A stretch of DNA of 64,000 bases from CAZAOY01 sp964486925 (GCA_964486925.1 CAZAOY010000004.1:1-64000), one strand, 5' to 3'. Counted from the stretch's first letter, positions 34,225-42,011 are shown. The notes: a model not told the origin generated them from the letters alone. Translations and numbers: made by a program.

Positions 34225-34887
34225 CTAATTATATATAGTAAAGTTATTCTTATTGTATTTTATTAAACCCTCCTCCTGCATGCGGCTAAGTTCCCTTGAA
34301 AGCGCGCTGCGCTCGGTGGATAGATAGTCCGCTAGTTCTTGGCGGTTGTAAGGAATAGTAAAGGTGACCGTGCCTTCTTTATCTTTATATCCGTTTAGAA
34401 AGATTAAAACCTTCTCACGTATATTTTTGCCTGCCATTACCTCTATCTTTTGCGAAAGCATAACACTCTTTTTTGCAGTAATATAAACCAAATTTTGCAG
34501 TAGCTTCATGTGCGCATTACAAGGGGCGGTACAACCACCGTTTATCCTTGAAAGGTCGATGGATAACACAGTACACCTCTTAGACGCCTGCACCGTTACA
34601 GGGCTTCGCTCTATACCCGCACATACAAATGACTCCGCAAAGATATCCCCCTTTGTTAGCTCGGTTAGGATGTTTACATCGCCGTTTATGCTCTCCCTCA
34701 TAACTTTAGCACTACCCGATAGCATAATCCCGATATCCCTTACCTTAGACCCGCTTAGGATTATTATATTATCCTTTTCATAGCCTACTACCCTAGCTGA
34801 CAGACATTTTAGCGTGACCTCTAGTTCCTCAATCCCCTTAAAGAGTGGATTTTTTGACAGCTCACTAGTATAGTTGTTAATTAACAT
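34225..34887 (-). CDS. Crp/Fnr-family transcription regulator
   Basis: About 220 residues. The N-terminal cyclic-nucleotide-binding-like fold (IIILSGSKVRDIGIMLSGSA; GDIFAES) and the C-terminal winged helix (NRQELADYLSTERSALSREL) are clear. The recognition helix carries E-R-S-x-L-S-R-E. It has no N-terminal Fe-S cysteine cluster, so it is not a classic oxygen-sensing FNR, though CTAPCNAH in the linker has two cysteines. The frame opens at 34902; ATG 34887 gives the usual N-terminus. Divergent from a ferredoxin gene with a dyad between them, so that gene is a probable target, as with HcpR-like regulators of nitrosative/redox stress. Confidence 0.88.
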   Translation of the reverse strand: MLINNYTSELSKNPLFKGIEELEVTLKCLSARVVGYEKDNIIILSGSKVRDIGIMLSGSAKVMRESINGDVNILTELTKGDIFAESFVCAGIERSPVTVQASKRCTVLSIDLSRINGGCTAPCNAHMKLLQNLVYITAKKSVMLSQKIEVMAGKNIREKVLIFLNGYKDKEGTVTFTIPYNRQELADYLSTERSALSRELSRMQEEGLIKYNKNNFTIYN

Positions 34888-34918
34888 GGTCGCCCAACCC
34901 ATTTCAATATAAAAATTT

Positions 34919-34965
34919 ATTAAGTTGCATCCGCAACCGACTTAATAACTATATTATAGTATAAT
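34919..34965 (+). promoter_or_regulatory. Crp/Fnr-type dyad and promoter of the ferredoxin gene
   Basis: GTTGC-N4-GCAAC sits inside ATTAAGT...ACTTAAT (34919-34946). A -10 TATAAT lies at 34960-34965 with no good -35. The dyad centre (34932-34933) is about 40 bp before the expected TSS, the position of class II activator sites. A second dyad, TAACTAT/ATAGTTA, covers the -10. Confidence 0.6.
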
Positions 34966-35002
34966 AGTTACATAAAGTCAAGTAAAGGAGTATTATTTTA
35001 TT

Positions 35003-35707
35003 ATGATTAGAAATATTATAAAGATTGATGAGGCTAGATGTGTAGGTTGCGGACTTTGCGTGTCAGCCTGTCATGAAGGAGCAATTGGAATGGACAACGG
35101 CAAAGCAAAGCTACTTCGGTATGACTACTGCGACGGGCTTGGCAACTGTCTGCCTGTCTGTCCGACAAATGCAATTACCTTTGAACAAAGGGAAGCCTTA
35201 GAGTTTAACGGCGTGGGCGCTGATGTTAACAAAAACTCTGCTGACACCAACCTACCGTGCGGATGTCCTAGCACCCATTCAAAAAGCTTTAGTCGAAATA
35301 ATCCAGAGTATCCCACAAAGCAACGTACCGAGCAGATAGTTAGTACACAGCTTAACCAATGGCCTGTACAGATAAAGCTCGTCCCTGTAAATGCCCAATA
35401 CTTTAAGGAGGCAAACCTTTTAATTGCCGCTGACTGCTCTGCTTATGCATACGGAGATTTTCATAATCGTTATATGAGAAACAGGGTTACCCTTATCGGC
35501 TGTCCAAAGCTGGATGATGAGGACTACTCCAAAAAGCTAACAGCAATACTAAAGGAGAACAGCATTAAATCGGTAACGGTAGTTCGGATGTCCGTCCCTT
35601 GCTGTGGCGGGATTGAAAACGCTGTAAAAACCGCCCTTTCCGACTGTGGCAAGCTAATACCGTGGCAGGTGGTTACCATCTCCACCGATGGTGAGATTCT
35701 AGACTAA
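35003..35707 (+). CDS. 4Fe-4S dicluster ferredoxin-like protein
   Basis: 234 residues. The N-terminal domain has two clusters (CVGCGLCVSACHE near 13-25 and CDGLGNCLPVCP near 46-57). A linker with CGCPS and a C-terminal domain of about 110 residues follow, with TLIGCPKLDDEDYSKKL and SVPCCGGIENAVKTAL, which look like extra cysteine sites. Such ferredoxins in Clostridia are often next to a Crp/Fnr regulator and hybrid cluster protein genes. Here it is alone with the divergent regulator. Likely an electron-transfer protein in redox or nitrosative defence. Confidence 0.87.
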   Translation: MIRNIIKIDEARCVGCGLCVSACHEGAIGMDNGKAKLLRYDYCDGLGNCLPVCPTNAITFEQREALEFNGVGADVNKNSADTNLPCGCPSTHSKSFSRNNPEYPTKQRTEQIVSTQLNQWPVQIKLVPVNAQYFKEANLLIAADCSAYAYGDFHNRYMRNRVTLIGCPKLDDEDYSKKLTAILKENSIKSVTVVRMSVPCCGGIENAVKTALSDCGKLIPWQVVTISTDGEILD

Positions 35708-35711
35708 ATAA

Positions 35712-35753
35712 AAAGGAATTAAGGTAGGACATTCGTCCTACCTTAATTCCTTT
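35712..35753. terminator. Bidirectional terminator overlapping the arsC 3' end
   Basis: A 19-bp stem, arms 35712-35730 and 35735-35753, ATTC loop. The arm 35738-35753 also encodes the last codons and stop of arsC (Glu-Leu-Arg-stop), so one sequence serves both convergent genes. Confidence 0.9.
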
Positions 35754-36130
35754 GCCAAATCGATAATCTTCTGCTCAATTAGCTTAATGGTCTTGATAAA
35801 CTCCTCATCAGACTTGCCTGTAGGGTCGTCTAGTCCCCAATCCTCACGGCGCTTACAAGGCAAAAACGGACAATCTACATTGCAACCCATTGTTATAACA
35901 ACATCGACAGATGGAATTTCATTAAGCAATTTTGAACGCTGTGTCTGCTCCATATCAATGTTGTAAAGCTGTTTCATCAAGCGCACAGCATCTTGATTAA
36001 TCTGCGGCTTTAGATGTGTTCCCGCCGAGTAGCTCTCAAAAACGTCGCTAGCAAGGTGCTTTCCGAGTGCTTCGGCTATCTGGCTTCGGCAAGAATTATG
36101 AACACAGATAAAGGCTACTTTTGTTAGCAT
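35738..36130 (-). CDS. arsC: Arsenate reductase, thioredoxin-coupled type
   Basis: Reduces As(V) to As(III) using the low-molecular-weight phosphatase fold. The catalytic P-loop is CVHNSCRSQ near residue 9 from the 36130 start. The second and third redox cysteines lie in GCNVDCPFLPCKRRE (C-x4-C-type, around 80-90), and WGLDDPTGKS carries the general acid Asp. 131 residues, standard length. ATG 36130 is preferred over 36136 because GGAGGTGG then sits 6-8 nt away. That SD is inside the coding end of the upstream acetyltransferase gene. Last gene of the ars operon. Confidence 0.94.
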   Translation of the reverse strand: MLTKVAFICVHNSCRSQIAEALGKHLASDVFESYSAGTHLKPQINQDAVRLMKQLYNIDMEQTQRSKLLNEIPSVDVVITMGCNVDCPFLPCKRREDWGLDDPTGKSDEEFIKTIKLIEQKIIDLAKELR

Positions 36131-36642
36131 GAACATCCACCTCCGTTTGTGCCAACTATACGACTTCGCTTTTCCATAAACACTATATTATGCCAATTCC
36201 CAAAGCAGTCACGGCCAATGTTTTCTCTGTAACCAATCCTGCGAAATCCGCATTTTTCATGTAGACGAATGCTTGCTGTATTCTCCTCCATGATTCCCGA
36301 TTGCAAAGTCCAAAAGCCTTGTTGCTCTGATTCACAGATAAGCTCAGTTAGCAATATTCTTCCCAATCCTTTACCGGAATAAGCTGAATCCATGTAAACA
36401 CTTACCTCTGCAACACCGGCATAAACACAGCGGCTTAATACAGGCGTAAGTGCGGTCCACCCTACAATAGCCCCACCTACAGCGATTACCAACCGGCAAT
36501 TTTTATGGTGAGATATGTCCCATTCTTCATAGGTTGGACAAGAGGTTTGAAATGTGGCAAGGTTTGTATCCATGCCTTGTTGGTAGATTCGACTTACCTC
36601 ACTCCAATCCTTTTGTTGCATAGCTCTAATCTGATAATCCAT
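36124..36642 (-). CDS. arsN1: ArsN1-like N-acetyltransferase (phosphinothricin acetyltransferase family)
   Basis: 172 residues from the ATG at 36642, which overlaps the acr3 stop (TAATG). PAT/Bar-family GNAT: IRAMQQKDW, IYQQGMDTNLATFQT (the glufosinate/arsinothricin-binding type start), GWTALTPVLSRCVYAGVAEVS, acetyl-CoA loop SGKGLGRILL, IMEENTASIRLHEKCGF and GRDCFGNWHNIVFMEK. In ars operons this family (ArsN1) acetylates the arsenic antibiotic arsinothricin. The tail ends GGGCSC, encoded by the SD/start region of arsC. The exact substrate here is inferred from context. Confidence 0.87.
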   Translation of the reverse strand: MDYQIRAMQQKDWSEVSRIYQQGMDTNLATFQTSCPTYEEWDISHHKNCRLVIAVGGAIVGWTALTPVLSRCVYAGVAEVSVYMDSAYSGKGLGRILLTELICESEQQGFWTLQSGIMEENTASIRLHEKCGFRRIGYRENIGRDCFGNWHNIVFMEKRSRIVGTNGGGCSC

Positions 36643-37688
36643 TAACTTATAAACCATCCTTTCGTCTTATTGGTAAACTTTACAAGCATAAGCATAACGG
36701 GTACTTCAACAAGCACACCAACTATTGTCGCAAGTGCCACAGGACTCCCAGTACCAAACAACGCAATTGCTACAGCCACAGCAAGCTCAAAAAAGTTTGA
36801 CGCACCGATCATTCCGGCAGGGGCGGCTATGTTGTGTGGGAGATTTAGCAGTTTGCAGGCAAGGTATGCGATAAAAAAGATAAGAAGAGTTTGTAGTATC
36901 AATGGTACGGCAATCAGCACGATATGGAGTGGATTTTCAAGTATGACATTTCCCTGAAACGAGAAGATGATAACCAAAGTTAAAAGCAGACCACCCACAG
37001 TTACATTGTTAAACTTCGGAATAAAGGTTTGCTCAAAATAATCCTTGCCTTTTGTTTTTGCCACAATGTTCCTTGTCAGGATACCTCCGACAAGAGGGAT
37101 AACAACGAACAACACCACCGAAAGCAAAAGTGTATCCCATGGAATAGCTACCCCACTAACTCCGAGCAAAAATGCTACAATCGGCGTAAAAGCCACAAGG
37201 ATAATAAGGTCGTTGGTAGCAACTTGCACTACGGTATATGCAGGACTTCCCTTTGTTAAATGCGACCACACGAACACCATCGCTGTGCAAGGAGCAGCAC
37301 CAAGCAAAACAGCTCCCGCTAGGTAATCTTTGGCAAGATCTGGCGGTATGAAATACTTAAATATAACGTAAAAAAATAGATATGCAATACCAAACATTGT
37401 AAAGGGCTTTATTAGCCAGTTAGTAACCCAAGTAACAAACAATCCCTTTGGATTTTTTCCAACATCCTTAATGCTCTTAAAGTCAACCTTCATCATCATA
37501 GGGTAAATCATCAGCCATATCAGTATCGAAATCGGTATCGACACGTTTGCATATTCAAACCTACCCAATAACGAAGGAATCGCAGGGATATACTTACCAA
37601 TGAGAACACCCAAAACCATACAGATAATAACCCATATAGTTAGATATCGTTCAAAAAAGCCTATGCCTGAGGATTGTTCTTTACTCAT
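36642..37688 (-). CDS. acr3: Acr3-type arsenite efflux permease
   Basis: 348 residues, ten membrane helices. Exports As(III) across the membrane. The conserved cysteine is present in helix 4 (VLLGAAPCTAMVFVWSHL), and the helix 9 block APAGMIGASNFFELAVAVA is typical of ACR3. MMKVDFKSIKD and the paired LTKGSPAYTVVQVATNDLI segments also match. Start ATG 37688 overlaps the stop of the thioredoxin-like gene by 4 bp (ATGA). Works with ArsC, which supplies arsenite. Confidence 0.95.
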   Translation of the reverse strand: MSKEQSSGIGFFERYLTIWVIICMVLGVLIGKYIPAIPSLLGRFEYANVSIPISILIWLMIYPMMMKVDFKSIKDVGKNPKGLFVTWVTNWLIKPFTMFGIAYLFFYVIFKYFIPPDLAKDYLAGAVLLGAAPCTAMVFVWSHLTKGSPAYTVVQVATNDLIILVAFTPIVAFLLGVSGVAIPWDTLLLSVVLFVVIPLVGGILTRNIVAKTKGKDYFEQTFIPKFNNVTVGGLLLTLVIIFSFQGNVILENPLHIVLIAVPLILQTLLIFFIAYLACKLLNLPHNIAAPAGMIGASNFFELAVAVAIALFGTGSPVALATIVGVLVEVPVMLMLVKFTNKTKGWFIS

Positions 37689-38020
37689 TGAGCTACCCCT
37701 GCCTTCGCAATCAGTCCCTTAACCTCGTCGACACTAAGTAGCTTGCCATAAGACACCACCCTAGAATTAATCACAAGCGCAGGGGTCTGCATAACACCAT
37801 AGCTTGCAATCTCAAGGTTATCACCAATGTTAACCACCTCGTCCTTTAGTCCCATCTCGGACACCGCGGTTTTAACATTTGCAAAGGTATCCGCACTCTT
37901 TTTGCAACAAGCACCAAGCACAATAAACCGTGCGTTTTTTACATTACTATTACCACAGCTCCCCCCACAAGAACAGGCAGCTTTAGCCTCTTTCTTCTTA
38001 CCAAAGTTAAATAGAGCCAT
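37685..38020 (-). CDS. Thioredoxin-like protein of the ars operon
   Basis: 111 residues, cytosolic. The N-terminal Cys-rich stretch (ACSCGGSCGN, residues 15-24) is followed by a thioredoxin_3-type fold: ARFIVLGACCKKSADTFANV, then YGVMQTPALVINSRVVSYG with the cis-Pro TPAL. The active site reads CCKKS rather than the usual CxxC, so a normal dithiol exchange between C37 and C40 is not possible; C37/C38 or the N-terminal cysteines may act instead. Next to the permease gene, it may bind As(III) or deliver it. The role is inferred from operon position. Confidence 0.85.
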   Translation of the reverse strand: MALFNFGKKKEAKAACSCGGSCGNSNVKNARFIVLGACCKKSADTFANVKTAVSEMGLKDEVVNIGDNLEIASYGVMQTPALVINSRVVSYGKLLSVDEVKGLIAKAGVAQ

Positions 38021-38032
38021 CGTTATATCCTC

Positions 38033-39043
38033 CTATATAAATAAATACTGAAAAGCATTAAAGCTATATCCTATAATAATAATCCCCACAGTCACAATTC
38101 CTACAAAAATACCAAGTAGCTTTGGCTTAACCGCCTTTCGTAGCATAATAACCGACGGTAGAGAAAGTGCTGTAACTGCCATCATAAAGCTTAGGATTGT
38201 ACCAACCCCCACGCCCTTTGCAAACAATGCCTCTGCTATTGGAATTGTGCCGAATATATCAGCATACATCGGGATACCTACAGCGGTTGCAAGTAGCACG
38301 GAGAATGGGTTGTTTTCCCCTAGTACGCTCTGGATAAGCTCTTTTGGTATCCAGTTATGGATTATCGCACCGATACCTACCCCAACGATTACATACCAAA
38401 ACACCTTTTTAACGGTAGCCAAAACCTGATCCCTAGCATAGATAACCCTATCCTTCTTAGTAAGGTCGGGCGATTCTATATTAACCCCACCCACATTCTT
38501 GATGTATTGCTCCACATATCGTTCAAGCCCTAGTTTATCGATAACCGTACCCCCGATAACCGCAAGCACAATACCAACCAAAACATAAGCAATCGCAATC
38601 TTCCCGCCAAACACGCTCATCAAAAGGATAAACGCGCCAAAATCAACCAGTGGCGAGCTTATAAGAAACGAGAAGGTAACCCCAACAGGAAGCCCCGCAT
38701 TGGTAAACCCGATAAACAGCGGTATAGACGAGCAGGAACAGAATGGTGTTACCGTTCCAAGCAGTGCCCCCATAAGGTTTGCTACCACCCCTTTATACCT
38801 ACCTAAAATCTGTTTTGTCCGCTCCGGTGGGAAATAGCTTTGGATGTAGGATATAATAAATATTAAAACCGAAAGCAACCAGATTATCTTTATGGTGTCA
38901 TAGATAAAAAACTGTACACTCGCTCCAATCCTTGTGGTGATATCCACATTTAATAAAGTCAGTAACGACCCTACTAAATCGTTAACCCACTTCATGCCTA
39001 GTATCTGACCACTTATAAAATCCCAAACTATCTGCACCTGCAA
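38033..39043 (-). CDS. arsP: ArsP-like permease (PF03773 type)
   Basis: 336 residues, about eight membrane helices. The signature TPFCSCSSIPLFIGF (near 98-112) carries the two cysteines implicated in binding trivalent arsenicals, followed by SFLISSPLVDFGAFILL. The loop with VEQYIKNVGGVNIESPDLTK is the usual central cytoplasmic domain. Members of this family export trivalent organoarsenicals such as methylarsenite. Possible starts are TTG 39043 or GTG 39037, both inside the arsR 3' end, where GGGGGT acts as SD. Followed by the thioredoxin-like gene after 12 bp. Confidence 0.9.
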   Translation of the reverse strand: MQVQIVWDFISGQILGMKWVNDLVGSLLTLLNVDITTRIGASVQFFIYDTIKIIWLLSVLIFIISYIQSYFPPERTKQILGRYKGVVANLMGALLGTVTPFCSCSSIPLFIGFTNAGLPVGVTFSFLISSPLVDFGAFILLMSVFGGKIAIAYVLVGIVLAVIGGTVIDKLGLERYVEQYIKNVGGVNIESPDLTKKDRVIYARDQVLATVKKVFWYVIVGVGIGAIIHNWIPKELIQSVLGENNPFSVLLATAVGIPMYADIFGTIPIAEALFAKGVGVGTILSFMMAVTALSLPSVIMLRKAVKPKLLGIFVGIVTVGIIIIGYSFNAFQYLFI

Positions 39044-39345
39044 CCCCCGTTATCACTATCTTCGCTACCTACACCTTCAAGCAATGCTTTTAATAGCGCC
39101 TTCGCACCCTCTGCTCCGCTTGTATCAATGGAGTAATGTGTCCATCTACCATCCTTTCGAGCCGAAACTACCCCGCTGTCTACGAGTATCTTCATATGAT
39201 GGGATAACGTTGGCTGAGAGATGTTAAGCTTCTCTAACAGCACACAAGCGCACTGCTCACCACCTTGTAGCATATCCAGTATCATTAGTCTATTTTCATC
39301 GCAGAAGGCTTTAAATACCTTTGCGTCCTGTCTAAAATCCTTCAT
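39028..39345 (-). CDS. arsR: ArsR-family arsenic-responsive repressor
   Basis: 105 residues. Winged helix: KAFCDENRLMILDMLQGGEQ, CACVLLEKLNISQPTLSHHM (recognition helix), VVSARKDGRWTHYSI wing. The metal motif usually ELCVCDL appears as EQCACVL, giving the Cys pair for As(III). The extra tail SDNGGCRCR adds two cysteines; its codons form the SD and start of the permease gene. SD GAGGT before ATG 39345. It should repress its own operon at the dyad 39357-39410 until As(III) binds. Confidence 0.95.
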   Translation of the reverse strand: MKDFRQDAKVFKAFCDENRLMILDMLQGGEQCACVLLEKLNISQPTLSHHMKILVDSGVVSARKDGRWTHYSIDTSGAEGAKALLKALLEGVGSEDSDNGGCRCR

Positions 39346-39356
39346 TAGTACACCTC

Positions 39357-39410
39357 ATATTGACATTTATCTATATATAGTATATACTTCATATAGATAA
39401 ATGTCAATAT
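39357..39410 (-). promoter_or_regulatory. ars operon promoter and perfect 20-bp ArsR operator
   Basis: ATATTGACATTTATCTATAT (39357-39376) is repeated exactly inverted at 39391-39410 with a 14-bp spacer. On the minus strand, TTGACA (39402-39407), 17 nt and TATACT (39379-39384) form the promoter, so the operator covers it fully. Confidence 0.88.
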
Positions 39411-39439
39411 GTAATCTGGAAGAAATTATAACTTTGTAT

Positions 39440-39485
39440 AGATAAACAAAATCAGCGGATAAAAATCCACCGATCCTGTTTATCT
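39440..39485 (-). terminator. Terminator of the second htrA gene
   Basis: AGATAAACA / TGTTTATCT with an inner GGAT/ATCC stem and TTTT centre form an imperfect long hairpin after the stop codon. Confidence 0.6.
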
Positions 39486-39496
39486 GTATATATCTA

Positions 39497-40702
39497 CTAT
39501 TTTTTCTCACTAAGCGTCGCCTTAACTATCTGCACCTGACCATCCCGAACTATGGTAATAGAAACGGTATCTCCCGCAGAATAACCCTTTAAAGCTGACT
39601 TAACATCCGCAGACGACTCTACTGCCTTATCCCCAATCTTCTGCAAAAGGTCGCCACCCTTAAGCGCTTGATTTGTGGATTCATAGACATACACCCCTAG
39701 CTGTGATACCCTGTATCTTCTAGCTGTAGCAGTGTCGGATATATCCACCAGTGTTACACCAAGGCTTAGCCTGCCGCTTACATAACCATTATTCATTAAC
39801 TGTTGTATAACCATCTTTGCGGTATCTATCGGGATAGCAAACCCTAAACCTTCGATATCCGACCCGCCAGACTTTGCGTTAACCACACCGATTAACTCTC
39901 CCGCAGAGTTAAATAGTCCACCGCCCGAGTTTCCTGGGTTTATCGCCGCATTGGTCTGTAGTAACGTCATCTTCTCACCGTCAATGGTAATCTCTCTGTC
40001 TAACGCGCTAATAATCCCGTCGGTTACCGTACCACCAAGCTCTCCTAGTGGATTGCCGATCGCTACCGCAAGCTCTCCTACCTTTAGATTGCCGGAGCTT
40101 CCCATTACAGCGGGGGTAAGGTCTGTCCTTGATATCTTTATTACTGCAAGGTCTGTTTGAGCGTCCTTGCCGATAAGGGTTGCATTAGCAGTCTTGCCGT
40201 CAGAGAGTCGTACCGTTATCCTGCTTGCCCCATCGATAACATGGTTGTTCGTCACTATATATCCATCGGTGGATATTATAACTCCGCTACCCGCACCCTC
40301 CGATACAAACTGCCTAAATCTGCTGCCTGTCTGTACAATCTCGGTGGTTATCTCTACCACCGAATCAGCGGCAACCTCGGCTATCTCGGCAACCGAAAGA
40401 TTAGCCTTCCCTGCTAGATTTGTGCTGACAACCGATCTGTATGACGCCCCATTCGCCCAATTCGAGTTATCCCCATCTGCCGTAAGCCTACTACCTATAC
40501 TGCTTCCTATAACCGAAGCTAAGAAAGAAAGACAGACACAGACAGCAACTAACGCTACCTTTCCTCTGTTTAAAAGTGAACTCCTCCTTTTTGTTGGCGC
40601 GGTTACTATCTCCCACTGTATCCTCTCTTCCCCATTAAGTTCATCCTCAACTTTAGAAAGGTTAGTTAAGCTGTATTCTTGATTACCAAAGTTATTATTC
40701 AT
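39497..40702 (-). CDS. Second HtrA-like S1C serine protease with PDZ domain
   Basis: 401 residues. A 45-residue cytoplasmic N-terminus, one membrane anchor (about 49-68), then protease and PDZ domains on the outside. The triad H154 (VTNNHVIDG), D184 (AQTDLAVIKI) and S259 (NPGNSGGGL) is complete. The PDZ part contains QLGVYVYESTNQALKGGDLL. It is a paralogue of the protease at 21018, with a shorter N-terminus and no nearby two-component genes. SD AGGGGGT before ATG 40702. It lies downstream of sigF with a 153-bp gap, so it may be independent of the sporulation operon. Confidence 0.92.
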   Translation of the reverse strand: MNNNFGNQEYSLTNLSKVEDELNGEERIQWEIVTAPTKRRSSLLNRGKVALVAVCVCLSFLASVIGSSIGSRLTADGDNSNWANGASYRSVVSTNLAGKANLSVAEIAEVAADSVVEITTEIVQTGSRFRQFVSEGAGSGVIISTDGYIVTNNHVIDGASRITVRLSDGKTANATLIGKDAQTDLAVIKISRTDLTPAVMGSSGNLKVGELAVAIGNPLGELGGTVTDGIISALDREITIDGEKMTLLQTNAAINPGNSGGGLFNSAGELIGVVNAKSGGSDIEGLGFAIPIDTAKMVIQQLMNNGYVSGRLSLGVTLVDISDTATARRYRVSQLGVYVYESTNQALKGGDLLQKIGDKAVESSADVKSALKGYSAGDTVSITIVRDGQVQIVKATLSEKK

Positions 40703-40855
40703 AAGTTTATACCCCCTTCATCTTGATGATCTAAGTATATACCTATTGTGTGATTTTTAATTGATAGTAAACTAAACAATAGCCAAACATTATCTGAACT
40801 TTAGCTGAAGATATTATTAATTGTTAGATTAAAATTTAAGGACCGATATAAAATA

Positions 40856-41548
40856 TCAGCCCTCTAGTAGTGATCTTAGATATAACAGTATCTTCTTCTC
40901 CTTCCTTGACACCTGTACCTGTGTCATGTTAAGCAAGGAGGCTACTTCATTTTGGGTTTTTCCTTGAAAGTAGCGAAGTATAATAAGCTGTCTGTCCTTA
41001 TCCTGTAGCTTGTCTATTACATTCTTAAGGTCAAGCTTCTCTGTAAACTGCACCGATGGGTCCGGTACAACTACATCAATCTGCCCATCATCCGATTCAT
41101 CGTACGACTTTGTAAGGGATACCACAGGCATGCTCACCGCAATTGCTTCAACTATCATGTCGGGGGATACCCCCATAATCTGGCTAAGCTGTCCTACTGT
41201 AGGCTCGACAAAGTAACGGTTGATATAATCCTGCTTCTCCTTAACCACCTTAAGCGACAGCTCTTTAATGCTTCTAGACACCTTAACCGCCCCGCCGTCC
41301 CGAAACAGCTTTTTAACCTCGCCTAGTATTACAGGCACTGCATAGGTCGAAAACCTAAACCCCAGTTCGGGTTTAAACGCATCCTTAGCCTTAATAAGTC
41401 CGATACAGCCTGTACTAAACAGATCGTCATACTCAATACCCTTACCCTTAAATCTGCCGATACAGGAATGTACAAGCCCTAGATTTTCTAGGATAAAGCT
41501 ATCCTTCTCTATCTCTTGTCTTTCTAATGTTGCATCTGCATAAGCCAT
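40856..41548 (-). CDS. sigF: RNA polymerase sporulation sigma factor F
   Basis: 230 residues, SigB/F/G type. Region 2: LVHSCIGRFKGKGIEYDDLF and TGCIGLIKAKDAFKPELGFRF. Region 3: VKVSRSIKELSLKV and EPTVGQLSQIMGVS. Region 4: LQDKDRQLIILRYFQGKTQNEVASLLNMTQVQVSRKEKK (start and helix-turn-helix). First forespore-specific sigma factor. Identity as SigF rather than SigG rests on being third after spoIIAA and spoIIAB, with a 2-bp gap to spoIIAB. Held inactive by SpoIIAB until SpoIIAA is dephosphorylated. Confidence 0.95.
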   Translation of the reverse strand: MAYADATLERQEIEKDSFILENLGLVHSCIGRFKGKGIEYDDLFSTGCIGLIKAKDAFKPELGFRFSTYAVPVILGEVKKLFRDGGAVKVSRSIKELSLKVVKEKQDYINRYFVEPTVGQLSQIMGVSPDMIVEAIAVSMPVVSLTKSYDESDDGQIDVVVPDPSVQFTEKLDLKNVIDKLQDKDRQLIILRYFQGKTQNEVASLLNMTQVQVSRKEKKILLYLRSLLEG

Positions 41549-41550
41549 AA

Positions 41551-42000
41551 CTATTCATCATCCCGCTGACTGCCAATTATCTTTGTAAACACTATAGACG
41601 TTCCTTTTCCCACCTTTGAGCGCACCTTTACCTTATCCATAAAGGATTGCATTACTGCAAACCCTAACCCTGCACGCTCCTCATGTGGGGCTGTAGTATA
41701 TAACGGCTCCATCGCCTGTTTAACATCCGGTATCCCACAACCCTTGTCCGATACCTTTATGTAAGCTTTTTTATCCTGTAGTATCTTCATCTCTACTACT
41801 ACATTCCCGCTTGTTCCGCGATAGCCATGTACTATAGCGTTTGTCACCGCTTCGGATACTGCCGTCTTAATATCCACTAATTCCTCCACAGTAGGGTCAA
41901 GGCAGGTAAAGAACGATGCTACCGCCACCCGTGCAAACCCCTCATTCATTGAGTTGCTTATAAAGCTAAGCTTAGCCTGATTTATAACCTTATCCTTCAT
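41551..42000 (-). CDS. spoIIAB: Anti-sigma F factor and SpoIIAA kinase
   Basis: 149 residues, GHKL-fold kinase. N box TAVSEAVTNAIVHGYRG, G1 box VSDKGCGIPDVKQAMEPLYTT and G2 box ERAGLGFAVMQSFMDKV are all seen. Binds and blocks SigF and phosphorylates SpoIIAA. 12 bp after spoIIAA and 2 bp before sigF. SD AAAGGAGAG. Confidence 0.96.
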   Translation of the reverse strand: MKDKVINQAKLSFISNSMNEGFARVAVASFFTCLDPTVEELVDIKTAVSEAVTNAIVHGYRGTSGNVVVEMKILQDKKAYIKVSDKGCGIPDVKQAMEPLYTTAPHEERAGLGFAVMQSFMDKVKVRSKVGKGTSIVFTKIIGSQRDDE

Positions 42001-42011
42001 CTTACTCTCCT

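Noticed and set aside
34987..35707. Ferredoxin gene as part of an ATPase (MinD-like) or hybrid cluster protein
   Set aside because: No P-loop or hybrid-cluster Cys/His/Glu pattern is present; only the two N-terminal 4Fe-4S motifs and extra cysteines.
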